The notes beneath the pieces were generated by a model, which saw only the letters and a program-made list of their open reading frames with translations, did no database searches and was not told the DNA's origin. DNA of 6,023 nt from Dysgonamonadaceae bacterium (lineage in GTDB: Bacteria > Bacteroidota > Bacteroidia > Bacteroidales > Azobacteroidaceae), in NCBI GenBank assembly GCA_031258895.1, contig JAIRMF010000149.1, forward strand, positions 1 to 6,023. The letters run 5' to 3'. The translations under genes were made by a program, and so were the position numbers. Within the stretch, counting starts at the first letter, position 1, and each line of letters opens with the position of its first letter. This document shows, in pieces, positions 1-5,799 of this stretch.

Positions 1-430
1 AAAAGGTGACCGGATCGAATATAAGATTGGCACTATGATTGAAATCCCGCGTGCAGCACTGACCGCTCACCGTATCGCTACGGCAGCCGAATTTTTCTCG
101 TTCGGCACTAACGATCTGACTCAAATGACATTTGGATTTAGCCGCGATGACGTTGCAAAATTCCTGCCGATGTACATCGACAAGCATATCCTGAAAGACG
201 ATCCGTTTGCGGTATTAGATCAGAAAGGCGTTGGTCAGCTGGTAGAATTGGCAACTATTCGCGGACGTGAAGTCAAGCCGGATTTGAAATGCGGTATTTG
301 CGGCGAACATGGTGGCGAACCTCGTTCGGTCAAGTTCTGTCATAGAGTGGGGTTGGATTACGTCAGTTGTTCGCCTTTCCGCGTACCCATCGCGCGTTTG
401 GCGGCAGCTCAAGCGGTGGTAGAAAACTAA
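1..430 (+). CDS. ppdK: Pyruvate, phosphate dikinase, C-terminal part (5' end outside window)
   Basis: This is the last 142 residues of pyruvate, phosphate dikinase; the first whole codon begins at base 2 and the stop is TAA at 428-430. The enzyme interconverts pyruvate + ATP + Pi and PEP + AMP + PPi in the cytoplasm; in anaerobic Bacteroidota it links PEP and pyruvate pools. What is visible is the end of the PEP/pyruvate-binding TIM barrel. It contains KIGTMIEIPRAAL, with the family's metal-binding Glu at 41-43, then SFGTNDLTQMTFGFSRDD, whose TNDLTQ Asp is the other metal ligand. GICGEHGG carries the catalytic Cys at codon 299-301, and SCSPFRVPIARLAAAQA is the usual C-terminus. No frameshift or missing active-site residue is seen in this part. 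The M at 35 is internal, since homology continues upstream to the window edge. A strong terminator follows within 30 nt, so it ends its transcription unit. Confidence 0.97.
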   Translation, partial: KGDRIEYKIGTMIEIPRAALTAHRIATAAEFFSFGTNDLTQMTFGFSRDDVAKFLPMYIDKHILKDDPFAVLDQKGVGQLVELATIRGREVKPDLKCGICGEHGGEPRSVKFCHRVGLDYVSCSPFRVPIARLAAAQAVVEN

Positions 431-457
431 AAACCCGCATTGGACATGATATAACAG

Positions 458-502
458 CAACCGACCGTCGTATATTTATTGTTTACGACGGTCGGTTGTT
501 TT
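458..502 (+). terminator. Rho-independent terminator after ppdK
   Basis: A perfect 15-bp inverted repeat (caaccgaccgtcgta at 458-472 and its complement at 484-498) encloses an 11-nt A/T-rich loop and is followed by TTTT (499-502). It lies 28 nt downstream of the ppdK stop. The perfect stem and T-run make intrinsic termination very likely, separating ppdK from hisH. The stem is symmetric, but upstream A-richness is weak, so it is read mainly as a plus-strand terminator. Confidence 0.9.
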
Positions 503-529
503 GGTACGGGTTTGATGATTCTATTGTTG
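500..529 (+). promoter_or_regulatory. Possible hisH promoter (Bacteroidetes type)
   Basis: TATTGTTG at 522-529 differs at one base from the Bacteroidetes -7 box TAnnTTTG, and TTTG at 500-503 could be the -33 element with an 18-nt spacer. Transcription would start near 534, leaving an A/T-rich leader of about 20 nt before the hisH ATG at 556. The -33 element would overlap the end of the ppdK terminator. This is based only on motif spacing and is weak. Confidence 0.3.
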
Positions 530-555
530 TATGTGTTTATGTAAATTTTAAAATT

Positions 556-1152
556 ATGCTTGTTGCCATCGTAAAATATAATGCCGGCAATATATATTCC
601 GTCAATTACGGACTGAAACGACTTGGCATTGAACCTGTAATAACTGCCGATCCTGAAATACTTCGGCGTGCTGACCGTGTTATTTTTCCCGGTCAGGGTG
701 AGGCCGGCACTACAATGCGGTATCTGAGAGAACATCGACTTGACGAGATAATTGTCGGATTGCGTCAGCCGGTATTGGGTATTTGTATCGGGATGCAGTT
801 GCTTTGTCGGTCATCGGAAGAGGGCGACACGCGGTGTCTTGGTGTTTTTGATGTTCCGGTAATTAAATTTCGGTCGACACGTCATGAAGAGAAAGTGCCT
901 CATATGGGCTGGAATTCGCTTTCGGATCTTCGTTCCGACCTTTACAGTCATGTTACGCAGGGTGAATTTGTATATTTCGTACACAGTTATTATGTTCCTT
1001 TGAATTGTGATACGATAGCGTCTTCGGAATATATTGTGCCTTTCAGTGCATCCATGAGGAAAGGTAATTTTTATGCAACTCAGTTCCACCCGGAGAAAAG
1101 CGGCAAGACAGGAGAGCGGATTTTAAGGAATTTCATTGAATTGGGAACCTGA
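556..1152 (+). CDS. hisH: Imidazole glycerol phosphate synthase, glutaminase subunit HisH
   Basis: 198-residue class I glutamine amidotransferase that releases ammonia from glutamine for HisF, which makes imidazole glycerol phosphate and AICAR in histidine biosynthesis (cytoplasmic HisH-HisF heterodimer). The catalytic triad is visible: Cys77 in LGICIGMQLL, and His178 and Glu180 in TQFHPEKSG. Other HisH signatures are VKYNAGN at the N-terminus, VPHMGWN (114-120) and FVYFVHSYYV (138-147). Length is normal for the family. The reading frame stays open upstream to 367, but that stretch crosses the ppdK end and its terminator. The ATG at 556 begins exactly at the conserved MLVAIVKYNAGN and follows an A/T-rich leader without a Shine-Dalgarno site, as is usual in Bacteroidota. 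The oxyanion strand reads PGQG (45-48) where PGVG is common. No hisA, hisF or hisI lies beside it, so the partner must be encoded elsewhere. The sequence agrees with the biosynthetic enzyme rather than a broken copy. Confidence 0.95.
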   Translation: MLVAIVKYNAGNIYSVNYGLKRLGIEPVITADPEILRRADRVIFPGQGEAGTTMRYLREHRLDEIIVGLRQPVLGICIGMQLLCRSSEEGDTRCLGVFDVPVIKFRSTRHEEKVPHMGWNSLSDLRSDLYSHVTQGEFVYFVHSYYVPLNCDTIASSEYIVPFSASMRKGNFYATQFHPEKSGKTGERILRNFIELGT

Positions 1153-1253
1153 TAGTTGCTGCGAACAGGCAGTGCATTACCAAACAAGGCCTTACGGTTT
1201 AGATTTTCCGCACGGGCTGTGGGATGGCATTCGCCGATTTGGCGGAATATATA

Positions 1254-1261
1254 TATCTTTG
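1254..1261 (+). promoter_or_regulatory. -7 promoter box (TATCTTTG) of the 1281-3372 operon
   Basis: TATCTTTG is an exact match to the Bacteroidetes primary sigma -7 consensus TAnnTTTG, 19 nt before the ATG at 1281. Transcription would start around 1266-1268, giving a leader of about 13-15 nt. No convincing TTTG -33 element is present at the usual spacing. The rest of the 1153-1280 gap shows no clear hairpin terminator for hisH. Confidence 0.6.
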
Positions 1262-1280
1262 TGAATTATTACGGTGAGCT

Positions 1281-2018
1281 ATGAGGGAGATTGGAAACGA
1301 ATTCTTTGGGAAGCTTTCGCAGTCGTTGTCCGGGACTGACGGGCAGTTGCAGGTGATGGAATCTAAGGTTCCTATTGAGAAGCAATTGGAATTTTTCAGG
1401 ATTGTAAACAGTTTGAAGACGCGTAGTTTGCCTTCTGTTGACGAGCAGATTGAATTGTTGGATAAATCGGGGATGACGGAGGAGGACACGAACATAATTC
1501 TTGCTTCTCTTGCCGTGTCGTGTGATGTGAAGGCGTTTCGGGCTTTGGAGAGGTTTCGCGAGGGCAATTCCTGTGATTTTGCGGATATGGCGTGTATGCA
1601 GGCGAGGATGATGTTACAGTCGGAATTTTCCGATAAGCATATAATTTTCATTTCGACCGGTTTGGGGGGTAGGGATGACAAGTTACGATATACGGCGTTA
1701 TTCAGGTCGAATCGTCATTTGGTATTTTCGGCCTATCAGCGTGATCTTATAGAGAAGGAGATCCCGTATTATATTGGCCACAATGGTGGCGAGGTTGAGG
1801 AGATTGAGCTTGGGGACAATTATTTTGTGTTGGTATATTTGCAGGAGATTACCGGGGGTGTTAAGTTGTTGCTTGACGGTGCGATTGGGGAGTGTAATCG
1901 TTACGGCGATTTCATTGACACTTCTTATCTGGTCACGAATGTCAGGCGTTTTTGCATGGAGGATGTTGAACGGGAATTACGGAAGCATGAAGAGGGAGTT
2001 TCTGATACAGACATGTAA
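1281..2018 (+). CDS. Conserved-looking protein of unknown function, first gene of glycosyltransferase operon
   Basis: A 245-residue soluble protein that I do not recognise as a named family. It has no signal peptide and no membrane segment. Residues about 30-115 look mainly helical (IEKQLEFFRIVNSL, then IELLDKSGMTEEDTNIILASL and AFRALERF, loosely like alpha-solenoid repeats). A more beta-like C-terminal half begins with IIFISTGLGGRDDKLRY (121-137) and continues through VFSAYQRDLIEKEI and a long stretch of alternating hydrophobic residues. The glycine/charged loop STGLGGRDDK is the most motif-like element. The C-terminus is acidic (EEGVSDTDM). The start is the first ATG after an exact -7 box at 1254-1261. 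Its last 32 nt overlap the next gene, indicating translational coupling with the GtrA-type protein and the glycosyltransferase. A role in the same surface-glycan process, or in its regulation, is inferred from position only. Confidence 0.85.
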   Translation: MREIGNEFFGKLSQSLSGTDGQLQVMESKVPIEKQLEFFRIVNSLKTRSLPSVDEQIELLDKSGMTEEDTNIILASLAVSCDVKAFRALERFREGNSCDFADMACMQARMMLQSEFSDKHIIFISTGLGGRDDKLRYTALFRSNRHLVFSAYQRDLIEKEIPYYIGHNGGEVEEIELGDNYFVLVYLQEITGGVKLLLDGAIGECNRYGDFIDTSYLVTNVRRFCMEDVERELRKHEEGVSDTDM

Positions 2019-2430
2019 GTATGGGATGGTGGGCGTAATGAATACTGTTGTCACTCTTGCGGTGATATGGGTGACTTTACGTTTTTGTTTTGGCATAAGT
2101 GGGGAAGATAAGGCGAGTATTTTTGAGAGTACGGCGGTTAATCTGTTGGGTTTTGCGGCCGGGCTGGTTAATAGTTTTTTATTTAACCGGCGTTGGGTTT
2201 TCCGGAGCAAGGGGCGTTGGAAGCCGGAGTTATTGCGGTTCATGTTAGTTTTTTGGGTGTGTTACATTCCGCAATTGGTGCTGGTTAATTTGTTGAATGA
2301 GCTGATAGATACTAACCGTTTGTTTTTTTTCGGGTTTGGTTTGAATGTTTCTTTTGTTAGTCAGATAGCGGGCAACGTATTTTACACCGTACTGAATTTT
2401 TTGTTGAACAAATATTACACTTTCAGGTAA
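1987..2430 (+). CDS. GtrA-family membrane protein (putative polyprenyl-linked sugar flippase)
   Basis: A 147-residue protein with four predicted membrane helices at about 12-35, 50-66, 83-104 and 113-140. GtrA features are present: the N-terminal KYGMVGVMNTVVTL (11-24), FNRRWVFR after helix 2 (66-73), and the matching NFLLNKYYTFR at the C-terminus (137-147). In O-antigen glucosylation systems GtrA proteins are thought to flip undecaprenyl-phosphate-linked sugar across the inner membrane after a GtrB-type enzyme has made it. The GtrB-like gene indeed follows after 6 nt. The start at 1987 gives the short MKREFLIQ lead usual for the family. The frame is open further upstream to 1774, but that part lies inside the preceding gene. 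The 32-nt overlap with that gene implies coupled translation. The transported sugar cannot be told from sequence. Confidence 0.93.
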   Translation: MKREFLIQTCKYGMVGVMNTVVTLAVIWVTLRFCFGISGEDKASIFESTAVNLLGFAAGLVNSFLFNRRWVFRSKGRWKPELLRFMLVFWVCYIPQLVLVNLLNELIDTNRLFFFGFGLNVSFVSQIAGNVFYTVLNFLLNKYYTFR

Positions 2431-2436
2431 AGGCGA

Positions 2437-3372
2437 ATGTTTATGGACTCTATAACTGTGATAGTTCCTTGTTACAATGAGGCGGCGGTGATTGCGGCTA
2501 CGTATGGTCGATTGAGGGCGGTGTTGGATTTATTGGACCGTCGGACATGTATTTTGTTTGTTGACGATGGGAGTATTGACGGGACGTTTGGTATTTTGTC
2601 GGGGATTGCGGAGGTGGACAGTTCGGTGAGGGTTTTGCGTTTTTCCCGCAATTTTGGGCATCAAGCGGCTGTAACGGCGGGGATTCACCATTGTGATACG
2701 GGTTTAGCGGTGATAATTGACGCTGACCTTCAGGATCCTCCCGAGATAATTCCGGAGCTTTTGGCGACGCGGGATTTGGAGGGGGCGAACGTTGTTTATT
2801 GTGTGCGCAAGTCGAGGTCGGGGGAGGGCAGATTTAAGCTTTGGACGTCGAAACGGTTTTACCGTTTTTTGAATTGTTTGTCGGAGGTACGTTTTCCGGT
2901 TGATACGGGGGACTTTCGGTTGATTGATTCGCGCATTATTGAGGAATTTCGGCGCTTTAAGGAGCGTGGGAAGTACATACGGGGCATTATTTCATGGGTA
3001 GGATTTAAGCAGGTGCCGTTTTATTACGAGCGGGAGTCTCGTTTGGCGGGGGAGACGAAGTACCCTTTTCGTCGGATGCTGAGTTTTGCGTCTACGGCGC
3101 TGTTTTATTTTTCTAAGAAGCCTTTATTGGTTGCTGTCGGGCTTGGTTTTGCGGCTGTTTTGATAGGACTGGTGCTGGCCCTGTGGTACTTTTTTGGGAA
3201 GGTGTTTGGATATACGGGGGCGGCGTCGGGATGGACGTCGATTATGATTGCGGTAATCTTTTTTGGCGGCATACAACTGCTGACTATCGGTGTTTTGGGG
3301 CAGTATATCGGCATCTTGTTTGATGAGGTGAAGGAGCGTCCGGAATATATCGTTGAGCGGACGATTAATTAG
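2437..3372 (+). CDS. GT2 polyprenyl-phosphate glycosyltransferase (GtrB/DPM1-like)
   Basis: A 311-residue family 2 glycosyltransferase with C-terminal membrane anchor. The GT-A domain shows VPCYNE (10-15), FVDDGS (41-46), SRNFGHQAAVTAG (70-82), DADLQDPPE with the metal-binding DxD-type acids (95-103), GDFRLID (158-164), KYIRGIISWVGF (179-190) and GETKYPF (205-211). Two membrane helices follow at about 229-253 and 267-291, then GQYIGILFDEVKERPEYIVE. This order is that of bactoprenol glucosyltransferases, which transfer a sugar from a nucleotide donor to undecaprenyl phosphate on the inner face of the cytoplasmic membrane. Together with the upstream GtrA-like protein it forms a donor-making and flipping pair; the final transferase that moves the sugar to its glycan is not in the window. 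Translation may begin at Met1 or Met3 (2443). The stop TAG overlaps by 3 bases the stop of a minus-strand small ORF. Confidence 0.95.
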   Translation: MFMDSITVIVPCYNEAAVIAATYGRLRAVLDLLDRRTCILFVDDGSIDGTFGILSGIAEVDSSVRVLRFSRNFGHQAAVTAGIHHCDTGLAVIIDADLQDPPEIIPELLATRDLEGANVVYCVRKSRSGEGRFKLWTSKRFYRFLNCLSEVRFPVDTGDFRLIDSRIIEEFRRFKERGKYIRGIISWVGFKQVPFYYERESRLAGETKYPFRRMLSFASTALFYFSKKPLLVAVGLGFAAVLIGLVLALWYFFGKVFGYTGAASGWTSIMIAVIFFGGIQLLTIGVLGQYIGILFDEVKERPEYIVERTIN

Positions 3373-3461
3373 CTTATTTTTTTTATCTGTTTGCGCACCT
3401 TGATGACTTGTCTGGTCATTTTCAGGGCGCGCTTATTCATTTTTCGCACTTGGTTGACCAT
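3369..3461 (-). CDS. Candidate 30-aa basic heptad-repeat microprotein downstream of tamL
   Basis: The ATG (3461-3459) follows the tamL stop TAA without any intervening base, and the frame ends at TAA 3371-3369, inside the stop region of the convergent glycosyltransferase gene. The predicted peptide has 11 Lys/Arg and no acidic residue. It falls into four 7-residue units with a hydrophobic residue at position 1, mostly basic at 3, Val/Ala/Ile at 5 and Lys at 7 (for example MNKRALK and VRKQIKK), which would form a cationic amphipathic helix. It fills the whole 89-nt gap between the two convergent genes. The same heptad pattern appears in the 21-bp array upstream of tamL. Expression is unproven: a 30-codon ORF can arise by chance, and an 8-T run (3377-3384 on plus) encodes part of it. 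Stop-start adjacency would permit coupled translation with tamL. Confidence 0.4.
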   Translation of the reverse strand: MVNQVRKMNKRALKMTRQVIKVRKQIKKIS

Positions 3462-5708
3462 TTAGAACGGATATCCGATTGCCGGATATATTTTCCAGTT
3501 CATCGTAATGTGATCTTTGGCGATGGCGAGGCGCTGTTTGTCGGGACGGGCCGGATCGTAGAGCGGTTTTCCGGCGTCTATGCGTAAAATTATGAATTTG
3601 AGGTCGAAACGCAGGCCTGCTCCGACGCCGAGAGCGAGTTCTCTGGCGAAATTTTTGATGCGAAACCGCCCCCCGGGCTGATCGGCGTATTCCCCGATCG
3701 TCCAGATGTTTCCACAATCTATAAAAATGGCCGGTTCGAGCCAGTTTATGACGCGATACCGGTATTCGGCGCTCAGAGCCGCGATCAGGTCGCCCGTGTG
3801 CAGCGCAATGTTGCCTGTTTCAGTCGTTTGCATGGCCCCCGGGCCGAGCTGTCTGGTGTTCCACCCCCTGACGCTGTTCGGCCCTCCGGCGTAGTAGCGC
3901 TTTTCGAAGGGGAGTATGCTTGAATTTCCGTACGGTTTGGCCGCCCCGATAATGGCATTGAGGGCGAGAGTTGCGTTTGTGGCGAGTTTTATTGTCTGTG
4001 TGGCTGTCAGATCTGCTTTTACATACTGCGCGAATGGATTTCCGAGCACATTGAATGTTTGTTTGGGGATATTTTTGTCGCGGTTGGCCATTTTGAACAG
4101 TAGCGCCATCAGATTTCCGGAAGATTCTGCGTTCAATCTGACGGTGTAGAGGTTCTCTTTGACTCGTCCTCGCTTTTGGTTTGTCAGTGTGAGGCTGTAC
4201 GCTGCTCCGATGGTGAAAATATTCTCATAACTGAACTTCGTTACCGGCCCTGCAACCGTATTTAGGAAATGTCTGAACGCATCCGACATGCGGGGCATGA
4301 AAGCGTAGTTAATGTCGAGCGGACTGAAGGTGTGTGTGAGGATACGGTTCCTTTGCGACCACACAAATTGCCACCGGAAGTTGAAATAATTCCTTTGGAA
4401 CTCGACGCGTTCTTCGAGGTCGAATGCGAGAATGTATCGTGTTTGTGTATTGTATTTTCCTTTCAGTGCGCGGTTTACGGAAGGGATGTGAATTTTGGGA
4501 AAGGTGAGGACGGGAGCGATTCCGGCTTCGAAATAATTGCTTCGTTTGCCCATATCCGTTGTGGCGGCGACGAATTCGTACGCTCCTTTGAGCTTAATAT
4601 CGAGCTGTTCGGCGCCATTGAAGAGATTTTTGTCCGCATAATCTATATCGAAGGCGATACCGGCGTCTCCGGCTTTGTTCGTTCCGCTGAGGCTGGTCTT
4701 AACAGAGTAATTGTCAGCCGGATGAATGAAAATGTCACAGTCCAGAACGGCGGAATCGCCCAAAAATTCTTCTCGGTACTCGATGCGCGCGCTGCTTACG
4801 GCGTCGAGAGCTTTGAGCATGCCTATGGTAGCGGTCTCGTTTCGCAGACTGTAGACTTGTTCTGGCAGAATCATGACACGTTCTGCGATAATTTTGGGTC
4901 GTAAGAATGTAAGTTTGTCGTATTTGACTGTAATATTATTAAGTTTGACGGAATCTGAGGTGCGTATTCGTCGCCCTGTTCGGTCTATGCCGCTATATAC
5001 GTTAACGTTTCGGATACGGTAGACGTGTATGTCTGTCGTATCGGCGGCGGTCATTGTGAGATTGACGCGTTTGCCGGCGAGAGTTGTGTCGGCGGTGAAA
5101 TGCAGGTTTTGTGCGGACATACCATAGTATCCGCTGTTCAGCAGCCTGGTTGATACGCGTGAAATTTCTCTTTCTATGAGGTCCATAGACATAATTTTCC
5201 CCATTTCTCTGTCCGGTTTCCGCCTCCCAAGTGCAATTTTTGTCATTTTTTCGTTAGGCATACGTATTTCGTAGTCCTGTATGCGGAAAGGCTGTCCTTC
5301 TTTGAGGTGATATTTTACCCGTGCTTTTTTACCTATTGTGTCGATGGTAGCGTCTGCCGTGGCGTTGAGGAAACCGAGGTTACGCGCTTTCATGGCTATT
5401 TCGAGGGTACTCTTTTTCATCATCTGTTCGCTGAAAATTACGGGCGGTTCTCCGATTTTCCTGAGAGCTTTTCCGACAAAAGACGAGTCTTTGCCTGCCA
5501 GATTGTGCAGTCTGAGCCCGAATTTGGGGTGGTTAGGCATTTGCATGACAAGTTCATAAAGCTCTTCGTCATTCACAGTCCCCGAATCCATCTGTATGGC
5601 GACACGGTCGAGCAGGAGGCGGCCCTCCGGAATATTTTTCGAGACGCTGCACGAAAGCATCATCAAAGCGACGGCCGGTATCAGGACGGCAACTGAAAGT
5701 TTCTTCAT
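3462..5708 (-). CDS. tamL: Lipidated TamA/BamA-like Omp85 outer-membrane protein (TamL type)
   Basis: A 748-residue outer-membrane lipoprotein of the Omp85 superfamily. The N-terminus MKKLSVAVLIPAVALMMLSC is a type II signal peptide with lipidation at Cys20 (lipobox MLSC, slightly atypical). SKNIPEGRLLLDRVAI follows, as in the lipidated TamA homologues of Bacteroidota (TamL), which are thought to work with TamB in outer-membrane assembly. Residues about 25-330 carry POTRA-like stretches (EGQPFRIQDYEIRM; RVSTRLLNSGYYG; HVYRIRNVNVYSG). The barrel starts near DKNLFNGAEQLDIKLKG (FNG Asn at 364), holds the lid-loop motif VRGW (613-616) within RYYAGGPNSVRGW, and ends in the terminal Phe usual for barrel proteins. 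A TTG at 5750 would lengthen the protein by 14 residues, but ATG 5708 is preferred because it places the signal peptide at the N-terminus. tamB is not in the window. It faces the plus-strand operon convergently. Confidence 0.92.
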   Translation of the reverse strand: MKKLSVAVLIPAVALMMLSCSVSKNIPEGRLLLDRVAIQMDSGTVNDEELYELVMQMPNHPKFGLRLHNLAGKDSSFVGKALRKIGEPPVIFSEQMMKKSTLEIAMKARNLGFLNATADATIDTIGKKARVKYHLKEGQPFRIQDYEIRMPNEKMTKIALGRRKPDREMGKIMSMDLIEREISRVSTRLLNSGYYGMSAQNLHFTADTTLAGKRVNLTMTAADTTDIHVYRIRNVNVYSGIDRTGRRIRTSDSVKLNNITVKYDKLTFLRPKIIAERVMILPEQVYSLRNETATIGMLKALDAVSSARIEYREEFLGDSAVLDCDIFIHPADNYSVKTSLSGTNKAGDAGIAFDIDYADKNLFNGAEQLDIKLKGAYEFVAATTDMGKRSNYFEAGIAPVLTFPKIHIPSVNRALKGKYNTQTRYILAFDLEERVEFQRNYFNFRWQFVWSQRNRILTHTFSPLDINYAFMPRMSDAFRHFLNTVAGPVTKFSYENIFTIGAAYSLTLTNQKRGRVKENLYTVRLNAESSGNLMALLFKMANRDKNIPKQTFNVLGNPFAQYVKADLTATQTIKLATNATLALNAIIGAAKPYGNSSILPFEKRYYAGGPNSVRGWNTRQLGPGAMQTTETGNIALHTGDLIAALSAEYRYRVINWLEPAIFIDCGNIWTIGEYADQPGGRFRIKNFARELALGVGAGLRFDLKFIILRIDAGKPLYDPARPDKQRLAIAKDHITMNWKIYPAIGYPF

Positions 5709-5714
5709 ACGGTA

Positions 5715-5722
5715 CAAAGATA
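5715..5722 (-). promoter_or_regulatory. -7 promoter box (TATCTTTG) of tamL
   Basis: Read on the minus strand, 5722 to 5715 is TATCTTTG, an exact TAnnTTTG match and identical to the box before the 245-aa gene. Only six bases (5714-5709) separate it from the tamL ATG, so the transcript would be almost leaderless. A TTTG occurs at 5751-5748, but 25 nt upstream is longer than the usual -33/-7 spacing. An A/T-rich stretch lies directly upstream. Confidence 0.55.
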
Positions 5723-5741
5723 CTAAAAAAAATAATCTTTG
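5715..5741. repeat. Inverted repeat of -7-like boxes, possible divergent promoter
   Basis: caaagat (5715-5721) and its exact complement atctttg (5735-5741) flank a 13-nt spacer rich in A/T. One arm is the tamL -7 box; the other gives AATCTTTG on the plus strand, one mismatch from TAnnTTTG, pointing toward the 21-bp repeat array. It could be a second, divergent promoter, an operator dyad over the tamL promoter, or chance in A/T-rich DNA. Confidence 0.4.
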
Positions 5742-5799
5742 TGCGCTCAAACTACAATGTCATTAAGGTCGTTAAAGTTTTAAAATCCTTTTAAAAAAG

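Noticed and set aside
367..555. In-frame upstream extension of hisH (63 more codons)
   Set aside because: It overlaps the ppdK coding end and runs through the intrinsic terminator hairpin; HisH homology begins exactly at ATG 556.
1232..1244. Small stem cgcc-gattt-ggcg between hisH and the next gene
   Set aside because: Only four base pairs and no T-run; not a credible terminator.
1199..1280. Minus-strand tail ending IPQPVRKI before a stop, resembling the heptads near tamL
   Set aside because: Only about one heptad fits, and the rest of that frame is a shadow of the 245-aa gene; probably chance.
1774..1986. Longer N-terminus for the GtrA-family protein
   Set aside because: This part lies inside the preceding 245-aa gene in another frame and has no GtrA similarity; the family usually starts just before the first membrane helix, as at 1987.
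3373..3465. Plus-strand open stretch after the glycosyltransferase stop (hydrophobic, 30 codons)
   Set aside because: It has no start near its beginning and would require readthrough of TAG; it is the mirror of the minus-strand heptad ORF.
5709..5750. TTG start adding 14 residues to TamL
   Set aside because: It would place residues before the MKK lipoprotein signal peptide and overlap the -7 box; ATG 5708 fits the lipoprotein start.
5757..5783. Nine-codon ORF MSLRSLKF after the possible divergent promoter
   Set aside because: Too short to support, and it is out of frame with the heptad reading that follows.
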